Both the position numbers and the translations under genes were made by a program. Shown one piece after another: positions 46,847 to 54,512 of a stretch of DNA of 64,000 bases. Source of the stretch: Azospirillum formosense. Lineage in GTDB: Bacteria; Pseudomonadota; Alphaproteobacteria; Azospirillales; Azospirillaceae. The stretch covers positions 1,162,001 to 1,226,000 of the forward strand of contig NZ_CP159403.1 of the NCBI RefSeq assembly GCF_040500525.1, read 5' to 3'. The stretch's first letter is position 1. Each line of letters opens with the position of its first letter. The notes beneath the pieces are model-generated. The model was given only the letters and a program-made list of their open reading frames with translations, did not search any database and was not told the origin of the DNA.

Positions 46847-48568
46847 ATGTCTTCATATCTCAAGCGCAAGGGCGACCGGATGGTGTTCCGGCGCCGTATC
46901 CCCCAATGCCTTATCGCTCGTTTTGGCCGGTCTGAACTGGCAATCTCGCTCGGCGATCTTGGCCCGCGAGCTGCCCGCGCGAAGGCGCGGGCGCTGGCCG
47001 CACAATCCGACGAGCTGTTCAGTATGGTTTCCCGGAATCTCCACCTCTCCCCCGCCGAAGTGACCGAGCTTGCCCGCCGATGGTTCGCCAGCGCGACAGC
47101 GGAGAATGAGGAACGCCTTCAGGCCATACCGCCCGGCGACAGCGCCCGTGCTGCACACGAAAGGCAACTGGCCGAGGATGATCGCGAATCGACGCGCGTC
47201 ATGCTGGCCGACAACCAATGGCCCGCGGCCAGCGCTATTGCTGATCGCCTGCTGGCAGACGCCGGCATTGAGCATTGGGAAGGTGAAGAAGCGGCCTACC
47301 GCGACCTGTGCCGCATGATCCTGCGCGCCAGCGCCCAGGCCGCCGAAATCCATCTCGCGCGGCTGAAGGGCGACTACTCGGCTACGCCTTCCGATCCGGT
47401 GTTCATCGAGAAGGCGGAACCCGTCATCGTGCGGGTTGAAGTGCCTAACCCGCCGCCTGCCGAAGCGCCAGCACCGACCAAATCCGCGCCGAAGGCGCCT
47501 CTGTTCTCGACCGCTGTCACCTCCTACACCGCCGAGAAGAACCGGGCCGGGGAATGGCGAGGCAGCACAGAACACCAGTACCGGCGCTTCTATGAGCTGT
47601 TCTCAGGCTTCTTGGGCGACCAGCCGGTGAACGCCTACACGCGCGCCGACATTGGCCGGTGGGTGGAGGCGTTGCAGCAGATCCCTTCGACCTACGGCCA
47701 ATCCACGGCTCTCCGCGGCAAGACCCTCAAGGAACTGGTCGCCTATACTGCCGCCAATCCGTCCGTCGAGCCGGTGACGGCCCGGACGGTGCAGAAGCAC
47801 ACCATTGCCCTATCAGGCTTCTTCGGCTGGTGCAGGGACCGGGGCCATATAGACGACAACCCGGTGACGCGCTCCTTCCGCTACAAAAAGGACCGCCGCG
47901 CACGGGAGCAGCGGGCGGCGTGGGAAGCGCCAGAGCTGAACAAGCTGTTCTCCTCCCCGATCTGGACCGGCTGCAAATCGGAGTCTCGCCGCTCTGCACC
48001 GGGGACGCTCATGCTGAGCGACGCGCTGTTCTGGATACCGTTGATCGCCGTGTTCTCCGGGATGCGCCTGGAGGAGATCGCCGCGTTGCGCGTCGAGGAC
48101 GTTCAGACTGATTCGGGCATCGCCTTCTTCGACATCACGCCAGCCGGGGGAAAGCTGCTGAAGACCGCAGCCGCCGTGCGCCGCGTCCCTGTCCACAAAG
48201 AACTGGTCGACGTCGGGTTCCTGCGCTACGTCGAGCAGCAGCGGCGGGCCAAGGTGGAGCGGCTGTTCCCCGAACTCCAACCTGGAGGCCCGGACAAGCG
48301 CTTTGGCTTCTATCCGACGAAGAAGCTGAGCCGGTACTTTGATGCGGTGGGCATCCTCGATTTGGACGTTCACGGATTTCGTCATGCCGCGATCACCGGG
48401 TTGCAGCGCGCCGAGGTAGCAGAGCCGATCATCCGCGATCTGGTCGGCCATGAGGGGAGCGGTTCGGAGACGCACCGCTATTCCAAAGGCTACCCCCTCC
48501 CCCAGCTCGCCGACGCGCTCAATCGTCTGGCCTACCCCGGCCTACAGCTCGACCACCTCAAGCTATGA
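46847..48568 (+). CDS. Tyrosine-type site-specific recombinase (integrase)
   Basis: 573-residue phage/island integrase. The N-terminus SSYLKRKGDRMVFRRRIP is the DUF6538-type opening found in alphaproteobacterial island integrases. A core-binding SAM-like domain covers about 225-345. The catalytic set is intact: R407 (FSGMRLEEIAAL), H509 and R512 (HGFRHAAI), H535 (VGHEGSG) and Y545 (THRYSKGYP). The ATG at 46847 is used; an in-frame GTG lies 51 bases upstream. It sits directly after tRNA-Gln, its presumed target. A bidirectional terminator separates it from the next, convergent gene. Confidence 0.92.
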   Translation: MSSYLKRKGDRMVFRRRIPQCLIARFGRSELAISLGDLGPRAARAKARALAAQSDELFSMVSRNLHLSPAEVTELARRWFASATAENEERLQAIPPGDSARAAHERQLAEDDRESTRVMLADNQWPAASAIADRLLADAGIEHWEGEEAAYRDLCRMILRASAQAAEIHLARLKGDYSATPSDPVFIEKAEPVIVRVEVPNPPPAEAPAPTKSAPKAPLFSTAVTSYTAEKNRAGEWRGSTEHQYRRFYELFSGFLGDQPVNAYTRADIGRWVEALQQIPSTYGQSTALRGKTLKELVAYTAANPSVEPVTARTVQKHTIALSGFFGWCRDRGHIDDNPVTRSFRYKKDRRAREQRAAWEAPELNKLFSSPIWTGCKSESRRSAPGTLMLSDALFWIPLIAVFSGMRLEEIAALRVEDVQTDSGIAFFDITPAGGKLLKTAAAVRRVPVHKELVDVGFLRYVEQQRRAKVERLFPELQPGGPDKRFGFYPTKKLSRYFDAVGILDLDVHGFRHAAITGLQRAEVAEPIIRDLVGHEGSGSETHRYSKGYPLPQLADALNRLAYPGLQLDHLKL

Positions 48569-48581
48569 CTCGTAGCGCATA

Positions 48582-48613
48582 AAAGAAAGGGGAGGCCTCC
48601 CTCCCCTTTCTTT
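48582..48613. terminator. Bidirectional terminator between integrase and ART-like gene
   Basis: AAAGAAAGGGGAG (48582-48594) pairs perfectly with CTCCCCTTTCTTT (48601-48613) around a 6-nt loop, with A and T runs on the two sides. It serves both converging genes. Confidence 0.8.
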
Positions 48614-48618
48614 CTAAA

Positions 48619-49233
48619 TCAATCCCCGCTAGAAGCTTGCTCAAATCTTTTAACAACTTCGACCTTACCGAGATATCGTCGGTCAACTAAATACTCGTCT
48701 TCTTCGTAGTCATTAGCGTGGACAGCCGGGGAAAAAATTATCGCTTTACTCGGGACTTCAGCACGCAACAGAACGGAGCCTCCATCAAATTTTTGCCAGA
48801 CCCCTTGCGCAAAGGACTGCGCAACGTCCAGAGATGAAGACCACGACATTCCGTACGTTCTTCGGCAACGATTTACGAACGAATCGCCTCTGAATAGAGT
48901 CATCGCCGCGCCCGTATAGGGTGGCAGCAACACCCGGAGCGCGTCCATTAGAATTCTATCATCCCCAATGTCCGACCTTAGTGAATCTCCATTCACGATC
49001 CAACACCCAATGAACCACTCTTTTGAAGCGCAAGGCACTTTTCTTAGGCGGGCGATTTTTGACATCGCTTCACGCCAAGAGCAGGTTTGATCTACCGCTT
49101 GAACACCTTCAGCAATCGCAGGAATATCTCCATCGCGAACACCACGAACCAATGCGAGGACGGCATTTTTTCGTTCTTGCTCTCGGCGTTCGATAATGGC
49201 GCGAAGGTCGCAGATCGTAGTTGGGGCGCTCAT
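48619..49233 (-). CDS. Putative ADP-ribosyltransferase-fold protein (R-S-E type)
   Basis: 204-residue protein from the ATG at 49233. The C-terminal half shows the three-part arginine-specific ADP-ribosyltransferase pattern in order. R115 is in MTLFRGDSF; S132 (with neighbouring serines) is in GMSWSSSLDVAQSFA; E178-x-E180 is in NDYEEDEYLVDRRYL. The segment VLLRAEVPSKAIIF between the last two fits the family strand. The N-terminal 100 residues are mostly helical without a signal peptide. It is located between integrase and resolvase, a cargo position. It could be a toxin or anti-phage effector, or an inactive relative. The assignment is by motif only. Confidence 0.6.
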   Translation of the reverse strand: MSAPTTICDLRAIIERREQERKNAVLALVRGVRDGDIPAIAEGVQAVDQTCSWREAMSKIARLRKVPCASKEWFIGCWIVNGDSLRSDIGDDRILMDALRVLLPPYTGAAMTLFRGDSFVNRCRRTYGMSWSSSLDVAQSFAQGVWQKFDGGSVLLRAEVPSKAIIFSPAVHANDYEEDEYLVDRRYLGKVEVVKRFEQASSGD

Positions 49234-49300
49234 GCTAAACCCTGTCTGGTAGTATCGAATGGTTGCACACTTCGCCTCACCCTGCATACCGACCAAGGCC

Positions 49301-49337
49301 ATGCACTCCAGGAATCCCTTCGATTCCTGGAGTGCAT
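49301..49337. repeat. 37-nt near-continuous palindrome with 16-bp perfect arms
   Basis: The arm ATGCACTCCAGGAATC (49301-49316) and its exact reverse complement (49322-49337) flank a 5-nt loop in the divergent region between the ART-like gene and the resolvase. Its position between two promoters argues for an operator or recombination site rather than a terminator. The CTCCAGGAAT...CCTGGAG core recurs before the gene at 53171. Confidence 0.75.
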
Positions 49338-49360
49338 GACTCCCGCCCCGGAAGGCACTT

Positions 49361-49396
49361 TGTGTCACCTCTATACGGACGTATAGTCATGACACA
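49361..49396. promoter_or_regulatory. Nested palindrome in front of the serine recombinase
   Basis: TGTGTCA (49361-49367) and TGACACA (49390-49396) enclose CTATAC-GGAC-GTATAG (49371-49386), all roughly around one centre. It ends 27 bases before the resolvase start. It is a candidate operator or resolvase-binding site overlapping the promoter. Confidence 0.55.
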
Positions 49397-49423
49397 GACG
49401 ACGCGCACCACGGGGAACGGGCC

Positions 49424-50086
49424 ATGACGAAGGCGATTGCATACCTCCGAGTTTCGACCCAGGCGCAGGGGAAGTCCGGCCTTGGCATCGAAGCGCAGCG
49501 GGACGCCATCGCCCGGTTCGCACAGACCGAGGGCATTGAGATCATCGCCGCCTTCGAGGAGCACGAAACCGGCAAGGGTTCCGACGCGCTCGACCGCCGC
49601 CCTCAGCTCGCCGCCGCACTGACAGCCGCACGCAAGGCCAAGTGCCCGGTCATCGTCAGCAAGCTCGACCGGCTGTCCCGCGACGTGCATTTCATCTCCG
49701 GCCTCATGGCTCAGCGGGTCCCGTTCATCGTCGCCGAGTTGGGCGCCGATGCCGATCCGTTCATGCTCCACTTGTATGCCGCCCTCGCAGAGAAGGAGCG
49801 CAGCCTGATTGCCGAGCGTACCCGTGTGGCGCTGGCCGCCAAGAAGGCCCAACGCGTGCAGCTCGGCAACCGGACGAACCTCGCCGAAGCTCAAGCGAAG
49901 GGCGCCGCGACCAACGCCGAGAAGGCCGGCGCGTTCGCCGCGAAGGTGCTGCCGATCATCAAGAGCATCCCCGGTTCGCTGAACGCTAAAGCGAAGGAAC
50001 TGAACGCCCGTGGCATCGCTACAGCGACGGGCAACGGAGCCTGGACGGCGAAGGCGGTTCAGCGCGTCATGCAGCGGGCCGCTTGA
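49424..50086 (+). CDS. Serine recombinase (resolvase/invertase family)
   Basis: 220-residue small serine recombinase. The N-terminal catalytic domain begins [20 protein letters not shown] with nucleophile S11. It continues with [20 protein letters not shown] and [20 protein letters not shown], the E-helix. The C-terminal 60 residues form a helix-turn-helix ([30 protein letters not shown]). This length and domain type fit resolvases or DNA invertases; no long inverted sites for invertase action are visible. Two palindromes lie upstream and may be its binding sites. Confidence 0.92.
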   Translation: MTKAIAYLRVSTQAQGKSGLGIEAQRDAIARFAQTEGIEIIAAFEEHETGKGSDALDRRPQLAAALTAARKAKCPVIVSKLDRLSRDVHFISGLMAQRVPFIVAELGADADPFMLHLYAALAEKERSLIAERTRVALAAKKAQRVQLGNRTNLAEAQAKGAATNAEKAGAFAAKVLPIIKSIPGSLNAKAKELNARGIATATGNGAWTAKAVQRVMQRAA

Positions 50087-50157
50087 ACGGCCTTGGGTCC
50101 AGGCAGTCGAGTATGCCGAAAACGACGAAGGGCGCCGCAATGGGCGCCCCTTGTTAC

Positions 50158-50448
50158 TCACCAGTCCCTCCGGCGCTGCGACAGTGGCAACGCCGATACG
50201 TCCAAGTCTCCACCCGCTATCGCCTTCCAGGCGTTATCTCTCCAGTTCTCCCATGCCGCCCTCTGTTCCTCCGTCATTTCCGACCACGAATGGACGCTGC
50301 CCGCGTCAACGTTGTCAATGGTGAGGACTTCCGCGCTACACGTTGACTGAACACCTTCACTCAGCCGCAGCGCGAAGGCTTTCAACCGCTCCGTAAGAGG
50401 AAGATCATCAAGGCTCGTGTCGGTCAGCCGGATCACAAGGCAAGTCAT
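50158..50448 (-). CDS. Small hypothetical protein
   Basis: 96-residue protein, not recognised. It starts MTCLVIRLTDTSLDDLPLTE and has an acidic, tryptophan-rich C-terminal part (WSEMTEEQRAAWENWRDNAWKAI). No motif or membrane segment is visible. It faces the serine recombinase, ending 71 bases from its stop. The composition looks like genuine coding sequence. It may be an element-specific accessory protein. Confidence 0.5.
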   Translation of the reverse strand: MTCLVIRLTDTSLDDLPLTERLKAFALRLSEGVQSTCSAEVLTIDNVDAGSVHSWSEMTEEQRAAWENWRDNAWKAIAGGDLDVSALPLSQRRRDW

Positions 50449-50543
50449 ACTCGCATTCCTTTATGTGGCAGTTGATTGATGTTCTTGCTATCGCTCCTGC
50501 CATCCATTGAACAAGAGCTATTTACCGCACATCACGATGTTCT

Positions 50544-50590
50544 AAAATAAGTGAGCGCTTACTCGATACTTGTAAGCGCTCACTTATTTT
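50544..50590. terminator. Bidirectional terminator with 19-bp perfect stem
   Basis: AAAATAAGTGAGCGCTTAC (50544-50562) pairs perfectly with GTAAGCGCTCACTTATTTT (50572-50590) around a 9-nt loop, ending in a T-run on both strands. It lies downstream of the minus-strand wHTH gene. The rest of the 298-base gap 50449-50746 shows no gene. Confidence 0.8.
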
Positions 50591-50746
50591 CTCTTCAGGT
50601 TTTCACTGAGATAAAAAAACCAGACAGTGTTGAGCGAGGATCCCTTCGCCTCTTTGTTAGAGGACGGAAATCGGTCAACGCGCGCACGACTACCATTGCC
50701 GCCGGAAACTTGACGTTCTTGGCTGGTGCTCGCAGGGCTTCCAGCC

Positions 50747-51208
50747 CTATTTACGCCAGCGCTCTTCCAAATTTTTCAATCTTTTCTCCAATTCGGCGAG
50801 GGTCGAAGGAACCACCCCATTCAAGCGGTAGTGGTTCGGCAAGGTCTTGCCATTGGGCGCATGCATGTGCGTGATCGTGACCAGACCGGAAGCTCTAACC
50901 TCGGGCAGATACTTCTTGAGCGTCGTGACCGACATATCGGCCACCTGAGCAAGTTCCGTGAACGAACCGGAACCTTCCAAAGTCGCCGGGTCCACTATGC
51001 AGTGAGCAATCCCGAATGCGACCCGCTTCGCGCCCTCCGACATGTTGGACAAAGCCACACGAGCCGCGAATTGAGCGACACCTTCGCTTCCCACATCGCC
51101 GACCCAGTCATAGTCGTACCGGATCGCGCCCATCACGACCGACAACGGCGGCGTCTGCCCCGCCGCGATCATTCTCAGCGCCGCGCGCTGATGCTTATCC
51201 ATGAACAT
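50747..51208 (-). CDS. Winged-helix DNA-binding protein
   Basis: 153-residue protein from the ATG at 51208, which has a strong AGGGGG six bases upstream. The C-terminal half contains a helix-turn-helix (SFTELAQVADMSVTTLKKYLPEVRASGLVTITHM) and a terminal charged helix (TLAELEKRLKNLEERWRK). The N-terminal part is unrecognised. It is divergent from a ribbon-helix-helix gene with 133 bases between them, the layout of a phage- or satellite-type regulatory switch. A role as repressor or replication regulator is inferred. Confidence 0.65.
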   Translation of the reverse strand: MFMDKHQRAALRMIAAGQTPPLSVVMGAIRYDYDWVGDVGSEGVAQFAARVALSNMSEGAKRVAFGIAHCIVDPATLEGSGSFTELAQVADMSVTTLKKYLPEVRASGLVTITHMHAPNGKTLPNHYRLNGVVPSTLAELEKRLKNLEERWRK

Positions 51209-51341
51209 GTTGTACCCCCTGTGTTTAGCGTGCGCTGTACATTTGCGTCGCAAAAGCGTATCGCTCATGGCTTGCCTAATGTCAAGCCTCGTGTTAAGCA
51301 TTCGCGACGCAATTGCGCATCAACGCGCTATGGGAGATACC
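51209..51341. promoter_or_regulatory. Divergent promoter region with TTGCGTCG/CGACGCAA sites
   Basis: TTGCGTCGCAA (51243-51253) is a perfect palindrome, and GCGACGCAATTGCGC (51304-51318) repeats its half-site inverted, with a GCAATTGC core. Sites of this spacing between divergent regulators suit ribbon-helix-helix or wHTH operators that control both genes. Confidence 0.5.
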
Positions 51342-51719
51342 ATGGAGGACAGGAAGCTTTCGCAGTGGGGCGTTCGAGGCATTTCGGCGGACCTCGCCGA
51401 ACGTGTCTCGGCCGCCGCAAAGGCAAGCGGCATGACGCTCGGCGGGTGGGTGACTCGTGCGCTGGAGGCCGCGCTCTCGCAGGAAGGTGGCAAACCGCCA
51501 CTCGAAGGAACCGACCTACGCGCTGAGGTCGACCAGCTCAAGGAGGAGGTCCGACAACTCCGCATGAAGCACGAGGAAATGGCCTTTGTCCTCACACGCG
51601 CCGTTCAACCGACGGCCCCGCTTACGACGAACGCCGGGAAAGGCAGGACCGAAGCTCAAGAGAAGGAAATTCAGGAATTTCGCGACAGCCGGGAGTACGG
51701 GAGTCCCGATAGAACTTGA
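51342..51719 (+). CDS. Ribbon-helix-helix DNA-binding protein
   Basis: 125-residue protein. The ATG at 51342 follows GGGAGATACC; another ATG 12 bases upstream is possible. Residues about 8-46 match a ribbon-helix-helix: strand WGVRGIS, helix DLAERVSAAAKASG, helix TLGGWVTRALEAAL. A coiled coil follows (LRAEVDQLKEEVRQLRMKHEEM). The tail is disordered and ends in an acidic segment. Such proteins regulate mobile-element genes or plasmid transfer and partition. It opens the rightward gene set of the phage-like module. Confidence 0.7.
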   Translation: MEDRKLSQWGVRGISADLAERVSAAAKASGMTLGGWVTRALEAALSQEGGKPPLEGTDLRAEVDQLKEEVRQLRMKHEEMAFVLTRAVQPTAPLTTNAGKGRTEAQEKEIQEFRDSREYGSPDRT

Positions 51720-51866
51720 TGACCGTGACCACCCTACCGTACAAATGAAAAAGGCAGCCGGCCAGGGCTGCCCTCTTCTGCGCAGCGGCACCACGCTGCG
51801 ACATCACCGATTGATGATGATTGAGGCGAGTATATCGCCCGGATTGCTGTCGCGCAATGGCTCCCT

Positions 51867-51889
51867 GCGCTCCACCTAACCTGGAGTGC
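51867..51889 (+). promoter_or_regulatory. Stem-loop covering the ribosome-binding site of the Rep-like gene
   Basis: GCGCTCCA (51867-51874) pairs with TGGAGTGC (51882-51889), one G-U pair included, around a 7-nt loop. The GGAG at 51883-51886 is the likely Shine-Dalgarno for the ATG at 51896, so the structure could block translation. A similar stem lies before the gene at 53171. Confidence 0.5.
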
Positions 51890-51895
51890 AAGGCT

Positions 51896-53023
51896 ATGAG
51901 TGCTTTTGAAGTTTCAAAACCTCTCTCGATCAACGGGAGCGATACTAGTTCACCGGAGGATTGGGAGGCAATCCAGCCGACCAACTGGCCCCAGTTGTGG
52001 CTGTGGCTCGACTGCATCCCGTTCGCCGAAAGGGCCGGTCATCCCCCGGCATCGGGCGCGGTGGTCGCCGTCGCGGCCCGGCTGGCGCGCCACTACAACA
52101 CCGACAAGGGCACCTGCTACCCCAGCGTCGCGAAGCTCAGCAGGGATGCGTGCGTGTCGTCCACGATGGTCCGCAAGGCCCTCCGGTGGCTTATCTCAGT
52201 CAGTCTGATTACGAAGACTGGCCGGGGGAAGGGCATTCATACCCTGTCGAACCTCTACCGGCTGACCTTCCCGGAATGGTGCGTGCAGTTCGACAGTGAG
52301 GAGCCGGGGGAACTGAACATCTCCAAGCTGAAGCCCGAGCTGCTGAAGCGCCAGCCCTCCGCCACCCCCCTGCACAGTGTGCAGACCCCCCTGAATATAG
52401 TTCACCCCCCTCTGCACATAGTTCACCCACCCCTGCACATAGTGCCGCGTAACGGAGAAGGTAACGTAGAAGGGAAGATTGAAGGGAATGATGAAGCTTC
52501 AGGAGATATGACTTATAAGTTGAGTGCCGCCGGGTCGCTGCGCTCCCTGGCGGCACCCGAGATTTCGGGACCGGAGGAAGGGAGTGGGGAATCCTCCGGC
52601 CTAAAGGGCGAGGAGCAACCCGCCGGCTCGACCTTGGGTGCGGCTGCGCCGCACCCGGCTTCCGTCTGCCTGCCGCCCGGCCCTTCCGAGACTCCCGCCG
52701 GCCCGGCGGGAGTCATCGACCAGGAGGCCGCGCCCCAGGTCGAGCAGCCGGCGGCCTCCTTGGCGCCGCTCTACGCCGACCAGCACGTTCAGATCATCGC
52801 CGACGCGATCAAGGCCTGGACGAAGGGCGACCTCTCCAAGCCGCTCGTCACCCGCCCCGGCGACAACTGGCGCCCCGCCGAGTGCCAGAAGATCATCACC
52901 CTGCTGAACGAGCAGTACCAGTTCGGCGTCGAGCCGAGCGAGGCGAACGCCGAGGCGATCAAGCCCTTCGTCACGAAGGCGCAGCAGCGCTTGTTGAGCG
53001 ACAAAATCAAAACAAGGAAATGA
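51896..53023 (+). CDS. Helix-turn-helix replication-initiator-like protein
   Basis: 375-residue protein from the ATG at 51896. Residues about 50-125 are a helix_turn_helix-36 type domain (SGAVVAVAARLARHYNTDKGTCYPSVAKLSRDACVSSTMVRKALRWLI), as in phage replication proteins. Residues 157-184 are a fourfold heptapeptide repeat of the form PPLHIVH. A long proline-, glycine- and glutamate-rich linker (190-295) leads to a C-terminal folded segment (YADQHVQIIADAIKAWTKGDLS to the end). The layout, with DNA-binding N-terminus, repeats in the middle of the gene and separate C-terminus, resembles lambda O. Direct replication activity is not shown. Confidence 0.65.
   Translation: MSAFEVSKPLSINGSDTSSPEDWEAIQPTNWPQLWLWLDCIPFAERAGHPPASGAVVAVAARLARHYNTDKGTCYPSVAKLSRDACVSSTMVRKALRWLISVSLITKTGRGKGIHTLSNLYRLTFPEWCVQFDSEEPGELNISKLKPELLKRQPSATPLHSVQTPLNIVHPPLHIVHPPLHIVPRNGEGNVEGKIEGNDEASGDMTYKLSAAGSLRSLAAPEISGPEEGSGESSGLKGEEQPAGSTLGAAAPHPASVCLPPGPSETPAGPAGVIDQEAAPQVEQPAASLAPLYADQHVQIIADAIKAWTKGDLSKPLVTRPGDNWRPAECQKIITLLNEQYQFGVEPSEANAEAIKPFVTKAQQRLLSDKIKTRK
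52364..52447 (+). repeat. Four 21-bp direct repeats inside the Rep-like gene (putative iterons)
   Basis: Units at 52364-52384, 52385-52405, 52406-52426 and 52427-52447 share the pattern MCCCCCTGCACATAGTTCA, with the second and third differing at a few bases. They are followed by an A- and G-rich, lower-GC tract (about 52455-52525, with repeated GAAGGGAA). Iterons followed by such a tract inside the initiator gene is the lambda origin arrangement. They also encode the heptapeptide repeat, so a protein-level role is an alternative. Confidence 0.6.
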
Positions 53024-53140
53024 AAGAGATAAGGTTTCCATTTATTTATTCATCCGTGAACTAACGCTGGTTGATTCGCAGTATTAATAGCGCAATTCTC
53101 AGTCGGCGATTTGACTTCTGACAAGTCGACACCTAAAATT

Positions 53141-53166
53141 CGCTCCAGGAATACCACCCTGGAGCG
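53141..53166 (+). promoter_or_regulatory. Stem-loop covering the ribosome-binding site of the 53171 gene
   Basis: CGCTCCAGG (53141-53149) pairs perfectly with CCTGGAGCG (53158-53166) around an 8-nt loop. The GGAG at 53161-53164 is the Shine-Dalgarno of the ATG at 53171. It shares CTCCAGGAAT and CCTGGAG with the palindrome at 49301-49337. Confidence 0.55.
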
Positions 53167-53170
53167 GATC

Positions 53171-53887
53171 ATGAACTTCGCCAAGTCGCCCATCATCGGC
53201 ACGACGAGCGCCCATCACTTCTTCGAGGGCGTGCCGTTCGTCGCCGGCATCGGCCTGCAACCCGTCCCGTCGTCGCAGCTCGCGAGCTGGCGCGTGCGCG
53301 TCGGCTGCGAGGCGCTGACGGCGACCGAGGCCGCCGACCAGCTCGCTGGCTTGGTGAGCGAGGCCGTCGCCGAGCTGACGACCTTCAACACCGGCTACGC
53401 CAAGCGCACCGCCGACCTGAAGGCGCTCGTCGCCGACGCGGTGAAGCTGGCCGAGCTGCCGGTGGACCCGACCGGCGACCGCGAGGTGATCGAAGCCTAC
53501 GTCGGGCAGGCCGCCGCGCTGGCCGCCGAGCAGCCGCCGGCCTCGACCGCGCTGAAGGACGCCGACGCGCTCTCCAGGTGGATCGACCGCTGCGAGGGTC
53601 TGGACCGCACCCCCATCCAGGCCGCGCTCGACGCTCACGAGAAGGCGCTCGCCACCATCGGCAAGACCCGCGGGATCGCCGAGAAGGCGCTCGCCGACCT
53701 CCAGGCTGCGCTCGCCCGGCTGGACGCGCCCGAAACCCTCGCGCGCCTCGCCTCGATGAAGCTCCAGCGCGACCTGTCGCGCGCCTTGCCGGTGATTCAG
53801 GAGTTCATCCAAGCCGAGGCCGAGGCCGCCGCAGCCCTGGCCCGCATGCAGGCCGCCGGGCTGAAGCTGAAGGCGCTGGCCCAATGA
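53171..53887 (+). CDS. Hypothetical helical protein of the phage-like operon
   Basis: 238-residue protein, not recognised. The start at 53171 follows a GGAG within a hairpin. After about 45 residues of mixed composition (SPIIGTTSAHHFFEGVPFVAGIG) it becomes almost wholly helical and alanine/leucine/glutamate rich, with heptad-like stretches (EKALADLQAALARLDAPETLARLASMKLQRDLSRAL). That composition is common for phage scaffold or tail-assembly chaperone proteins, but this is only suggestive. It is first in an overlapping operon of six genes that ends with the tape-measure gene. Confidence 0.55.
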   Translation: MNFAKSPIIGTTSAHHFFEGVPFVAGIGLQPVPSSQLASWRVRVGCEALTATEAADQLAGLVSEAVAELTTFNTGYAKRTADLKALVADAVKLAELPVDPTGDREVIEAYVGQAAALAAEQPPASTALKDADALSRWIDRCEGLDRTPIQAALDAHEKALATIGKTRGIAEKALADLQAALARLDAPETLARLASMKLQRDLSRALPVIQEFIQAEAEAAAALARMQAAGLKLKALAQ

Positions 53888-54267
53888 CGGCGCCCCGCTA
53901 CCTGTCGCCGCTGGTCCGCGCGGTCTTGCGCTATATCCGGGCGGAGTGCGGCATCGTCCCTGTGGGCCTGTTGGCATTCGCCTTCCGGCGATCCCGCCAG
54001 CAGATTCATAATCTGGTCGCCCGCGCCGGCATCACGCCCGGCGCCGGCGCCGAGCTGCAAGACGACCTGTTGCGCATCGCTTATCAGGTGGACACCGGGA
54101 CGAAGCTCACACCGCTGGAGTGGCGCCGCATGTCCCGCCTGATCGAGCAGGAGGCCGCCGACGTGCTCGTTCGGCTCATACCCCGCCCCAAACCGAACCC
54201 GGAGTTGGACCGCGCAATGGCCGAGCTGGAGGCCACCCTCAAGACTCAGATGCAGGAGTGGGGATGA
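53884..54267 (+). CDS. Hypothetical DNA-binding-like phage protein
   Basis: 127-residue protein whose ATG overlaps the preceding stop (ATGA). The N-terminal part has a helix-turn-helix-like pattern (GLLAFAFRRSRQQIHNLVARAGITPG). The C-terminus is helical and charged (ELDRAMAELEATLKTQMQEWG). No family is recognised. Its place before a TerS-like gene in a coupled operon suggests a packaging or assembly accessory, which is inference only. Confidence 0.5.
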   Translation: MTAPRYLSPLVRAVLRYIRAECGIVPVGLLAFAFRRSRQQIHNLVARAGITPGAGAELQDDLLRIAYQVDTGTKLTPLEWRRMSRLIEQEAADVLVRLIPRPKPNPELDRAMAELEATLKTQMQEWG

Positions 54268-54503
54268 TGACGCTCTCGAAAGCCGACCAGGACCAGCTCG
54301 ACGACCTCAAGGCCAAGCTCGACCGCGCGCTGGCCGGGGGAGACGACACGCTCACCGACCGGGAGATCGACCGCTTGGGCGAACTCCGCGCCAAGGAGCG
54401 CGCCGGCATCATCGCCGCCGCGGAACAGCGCCAGCAGCGTGACAGCGTGCGCGGAGTGAGCCGGATCGCGCTCGCCCTCAAGCGCGCCCATCGCCGCTCG
54501 TAG
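54264..54503 (+). CDS. Small charged hypothetical protein
   Basis: 79-residue, highly charged helical protein (SKADQDQLDDLKAKLDRALAGGDDTLTDREIDRLGELRAKERAGI) starting with an ATGA overlap on the previous stop. No domain is recognised. It lies between two HTH-like genes of the operon, ten bases before the next start. It may be a coiled-coil adaptor. Coding is supported by the coupled start and matching composition. Confidence 0.5.
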   Translation: MMTLSKADQDQLDDLKAKLDRALAGGDDTLTDREIDRLGELRAKERAGIIAAAEQRQQRDSVRGVSRIALALKRAHRRS

Positions 54504-54512
54504 GGGCCGACC

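Noticed and set aside
52364-52447. Short direct repeats that might suggest a CRISPR array
   Set aside because: Units are contiguous without unique spacers and keep codon phase in a reading frame.
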